DNA of 64,000 nucleotides. Origin: Cristatella mucedo. Taxonomy: Eukaryota > Bryozoa > Phylactolaemata > Cristatellidae. The stretch covers positions 636,501 to 700,500 of the forward strand of contig WPIO01000010.1 of assembly GCA_009760855.2 (NCBI GenBank). The letters run 5' to 3'. Below are positions 58,230 through 64,000 of this stretch, piece after piece (the first letter of the stretch is position 1; every line of letters begins with the position of its first letter). The notes below the pieces were generated by a model. That model ran no database searches. It worked only from the letters and a program-made list of their open reading frames with translations, and was not told the DNA's origin. The translations under genes and the position numbers were made by a program.

Positions 58230-58240
<11 letters not shown>
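58090..58240 (+). mobile_element. SINE family 1 copy
   Basis: tRNA-like head with A box TGGTCTAGTGG (58111-58121) and B box GGGCTCGAGCCCC (about 58159-58171), then the LINE-like tail GAATAGAGATTAAGTTCTCT and GGGGCGCTATATAAATG, then an (AT)n tail. Confidence 0.88.
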
Positions 58241-58267
<27 letters not shown>

Positions 58268-58278
58268 CATTTATATAG
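58219..58278. repeat. 60-bp AT palindrome at SINE tail
   Basis: CTATATAAATGAATTATATA opens the palindrome and its exact complement closes it, with alternating AT between them. Confidence 0.85.
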
Positions 58279-58427
58279 ATGGCTTTCAACGTAGCATACA
58301 GACAAAATACGTCAATGGTTTGAGCACACTATGTAATATATACATATTTAATGTGTCTTGTAAGTAAAAATATTGCTGATAGAGCATACAAGTTACTGTG
58401 AGGTCGATCCTCTGCAGTTTTTAATGA

Positions 58428-58605
58428 TAACAATAATGATAATGCATTTGGTATAGCACCCTCAGAGAACTGAATCTCTGTCTTGGCACTTTACATTTGC
58501 TACAAAGGAAGCACGATCGAATGGTTAGTGTTAGCAGACTAATAAGCAACAGGAATAACATGGTTAGGAGTGACATGCACAAGGTCAGCATGCAAGTGAC
58601 CTTGG
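58428..58605 (-). mobile_element. Short LINE 3' end (L2/CR1-type)
   Basis: ATAATGCATTTGGTATAGC, CCTCAGAGAACTGAATCTC and ACATGGTTAGGAGTGACATG; about 180 bp. Confidence 0.82.
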
Positions 58606-58689
58606 ATGTGCCCCGGCATATAGTTCGTTGACCTCTTACAGGCCTCCGGCATAATATTTTGCGAATGATACTGAAGCCTGCTAAATAAG

Positions 58690-59536
58690 CTCATCCGGAG
58701 TTGTAGCAGAAACAGAGTCAAACCTCATACAGAGCCAAACTTATCCCAAAGATGTTCTCTGTGATTTAGGTCAGGCGACAGACTCGGCCAACTCATGACT
58801 CAGAGACAGCTGATTCAGTAAAAAACCTTTTGGATGCTTTTGCTGTGTGTTTTGGATTATTTTGCTATTGTCAAATGTAATCGTTGAGCCAAAGACCCCT
58901 AGCACTTGGAATCCGGCATTTTAAGCCAGATCTAAGTACACTTGCCGGGCCATAAGTTTGTCATCAGGGTGCAGAACTCTACCAGAGAAGCAGAACCAAC
59001 CCCAACCATGACACTTCCGCGACCAAGTATTTTACTATTGGCTGCAGGCAGTGACGGTGGTACATCTAATCTTTTTACCGAGTTGTGAGTGCCCTTCGTT
59101 TCCTGTTAGCAAAAAGCATGAATTTTGACTCAGATGTCCATACAACTCAATTTTAGTCATCTGCCGTGTTGTGGGCATGGTCGCGTGCCCATCTGAGCCG
59201 AACTCTTCTCCGTGGCAAGCCTCCAGCCTACTCTATGCTTATGACCATGTCGTAGTGGTCGCGAGCGATTGAGACAGCTTGCGTAGAAGAACCTGCTCCT
59301 TCAGGTGAAAGTAGTCCCAGCGGGTCCTGTACCCTGGCCGACCTGAGCGCATTGAGTGCTAACCATACTTCTGTGTGTGCTATAAGTTTTATCAAGATTG
59401 CAGCTCGCCGCTGCTTATTGCTGATTTTAAGAGTTCTCGACGCTCCATGGTTGCTCAGGCCTATTTCGTGCAAGGCCTGCAGTCCTCTTTTAGTTGTGCT
59501 GTCATGACTTGGTAGGCATGCTAGACTTGTTGACAA
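58690..59536 (-). mobile_element. Tc1-like transposase remnant C
   Basis: The fullest of the three. Minus strand, N- to C-terminal across frames: a helix-turn-helix-like start (59228-59536, KRGLQALHEIGLSNHGASR), VVWTSESKFMLFANRKRRA near 59110-59160 (normally SDESKF; the first catalytic Asp is lost), GRGSVMVW near 59010, KHTAKASKRFFTESAVS near 58830, and MSWPSLSPDLNHREHLWDK near 58740-58790, keeping the third catalytic Glu. Several frameshifts and stops; dead. No terminal inverted repeats were found. Confidence 0.8.
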
Positions 59537-59838
59537 AACGAGCCGGAAGTGGGGCTGGCCTTTGTAGTGCGGGGAAGAAAATCCCCTGCCTCACGCCCAC
59601 GCATTTGTGCAGACATAGAAGACCTCATCTAGAGCAAAATGCTTAAAAAAATGCAAACTTTTTAGCCTCTAGAAGTGTCATAAACAATATAAGTGCTATA
59701 CCCAAAACCTGTTGCGTGCATGAATCCGAACTGCTTGCACATCTGAAACACTCAGCGCTAGCATCACACACGTGTCATGCTGCAGTAAGGCAGTTCTGTT
59801 TGTGGCTGCCGGCTACACGGCGGCCACAACGTGACAAG

Positions 59839-59934
59839 TCTCTTGTGTGCATCTAATGCTAAAATGACAGTCTCTTGTGTGCATCTAATGCTAAAATGAC
59901 AGTCTCTTGTGTGCATCTAATGCTAAAATGACAG
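59839..59934. repeat. Tandem repeat, 32 bp x 3, identical
   Basis: Three perfect copies of a unit starting TCTCTTGTGTGCATCTAATG and ending CTAAAATGACAG at 59839, 59871 and 59903. Confidence 0.97.
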
Positions 59935-60138
59935 TCACGTTGGCACAGCATGTTCAATGGCCTCGATAGGAAGAGTGTGATTGTCAATCAAACTCGCTAC
60001 ACTCGCTTTTGGATAGGGGAGTGCAGTCAGGAGTGCCCTAAATGGGCTGAACCATTTACAAGTTTGAATGATGGCCTTGCCAAAACCAATTAATCTTAGT
60101 GGGTGGCATGCCTCGGCCAGCCGGCTTAAAAAATATTA

Positions 60139-60292
60139 GCTGATTTAACAGCCTCATTTGTATAGCAGCCGAAGAGCCTCAACGGCTCTCATCATCGCTT
60201 GGAGTTGGCAGTAAAGGATTGCCCACATTCGAACCCACAACCCAGGTCGTGAATAGCGACCACTTTACCCCCTGGGCTATAACAGCCTGCTG
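60139..60292 (-). mobile_element. SINE family 2 copy
   Basis: TTAGCTGATTTAACAGCCTC at the left; body ATCGCTTGGAGTTGGCAGTA; B box (GGGTTCGAATG, reverse) near 60230; A-box region TACCCCCTGGGCTAT near 60265. Confidence 0.85.

Positions 60293-64000
<3,708 letters not shown>

Noticed and set aside
59839-59934. CRISPR-like direct repeats
   Set aside because: The units are contiguous with no spacers and the genome is eukaryotic.

Overview
The window is nuclear DNA of a multicellular animal, most likely an invertebrate; I cannot name the lineage. The reasons are spliced genes with GT-AG introns, three recognisable animal genes, several tRNA-derived SINE copies, many 5'-truncated L2/CR1-type LINEs, decayed Tc1-like and hAT transposons and long dinucleotide microsatellites. 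Nothing bacterial (operons, Shine-Dalgarno sites, CRISPR) is seen.

Three host genes can be assigned. (1) At the left edge, on the minus strand, is the first coding exon of coilin (222-466); the rest lies outside the window. (2) At 39.7-41.1 kb, minus strand, is a complete five-coding-exon gene for 40S ribosomal protein SA (RPSA, 295 aa) with a poly(A) signal, a probable 5'-TOP leader exon and a candidate intronic C/D-box snoRNA. (3) From 50.56 kb rightwards, plus strand, are the first three coding exons of CEP95 (centrosomal protein of 95 kDa), with a 5.8-kb second intron full of transposons; later exons were not identified. A few further single-exon candidates have good splice signals but no identity, for example an exon at 12.76 kb with a phosphatase-like GDIHGQF motif.

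The rest is mostly repeats. 2.6-6.7 kb and 26.3-29.9 kb are two diverged copies of one segment carrying decayed coding-like frames; a LINE interrupts only the left copy. 23.0-24.9 kb is a degenerate tandem array with a period of about 170 bp. 33.0-34.4 kb is a structurally complete but non-autonomous Ty3/gypsy-type element with LTRs, a 5-bp target duplication, PBS, PPT and a gag-like frame only. An L2/CR1-like LINE family is scattered throughout. One SINE family (three copies) shares the LINE's 3' tail, a second SINE family has six copies with a different tail, and a third unclassified family has five copies. Tc1-like remnants cluster at 54.6-59.5 kb and a hAT remnant lies at 48.9-49.2 kb.

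The three host genes have no evident functional link beyond being housekeeping or cell-biological genes. All coordinates of old repeats are by-eye boundaries, good to a few tens of bases; splice sites of RPSA, CEP95 and coilin are base-exact and phase-checked.
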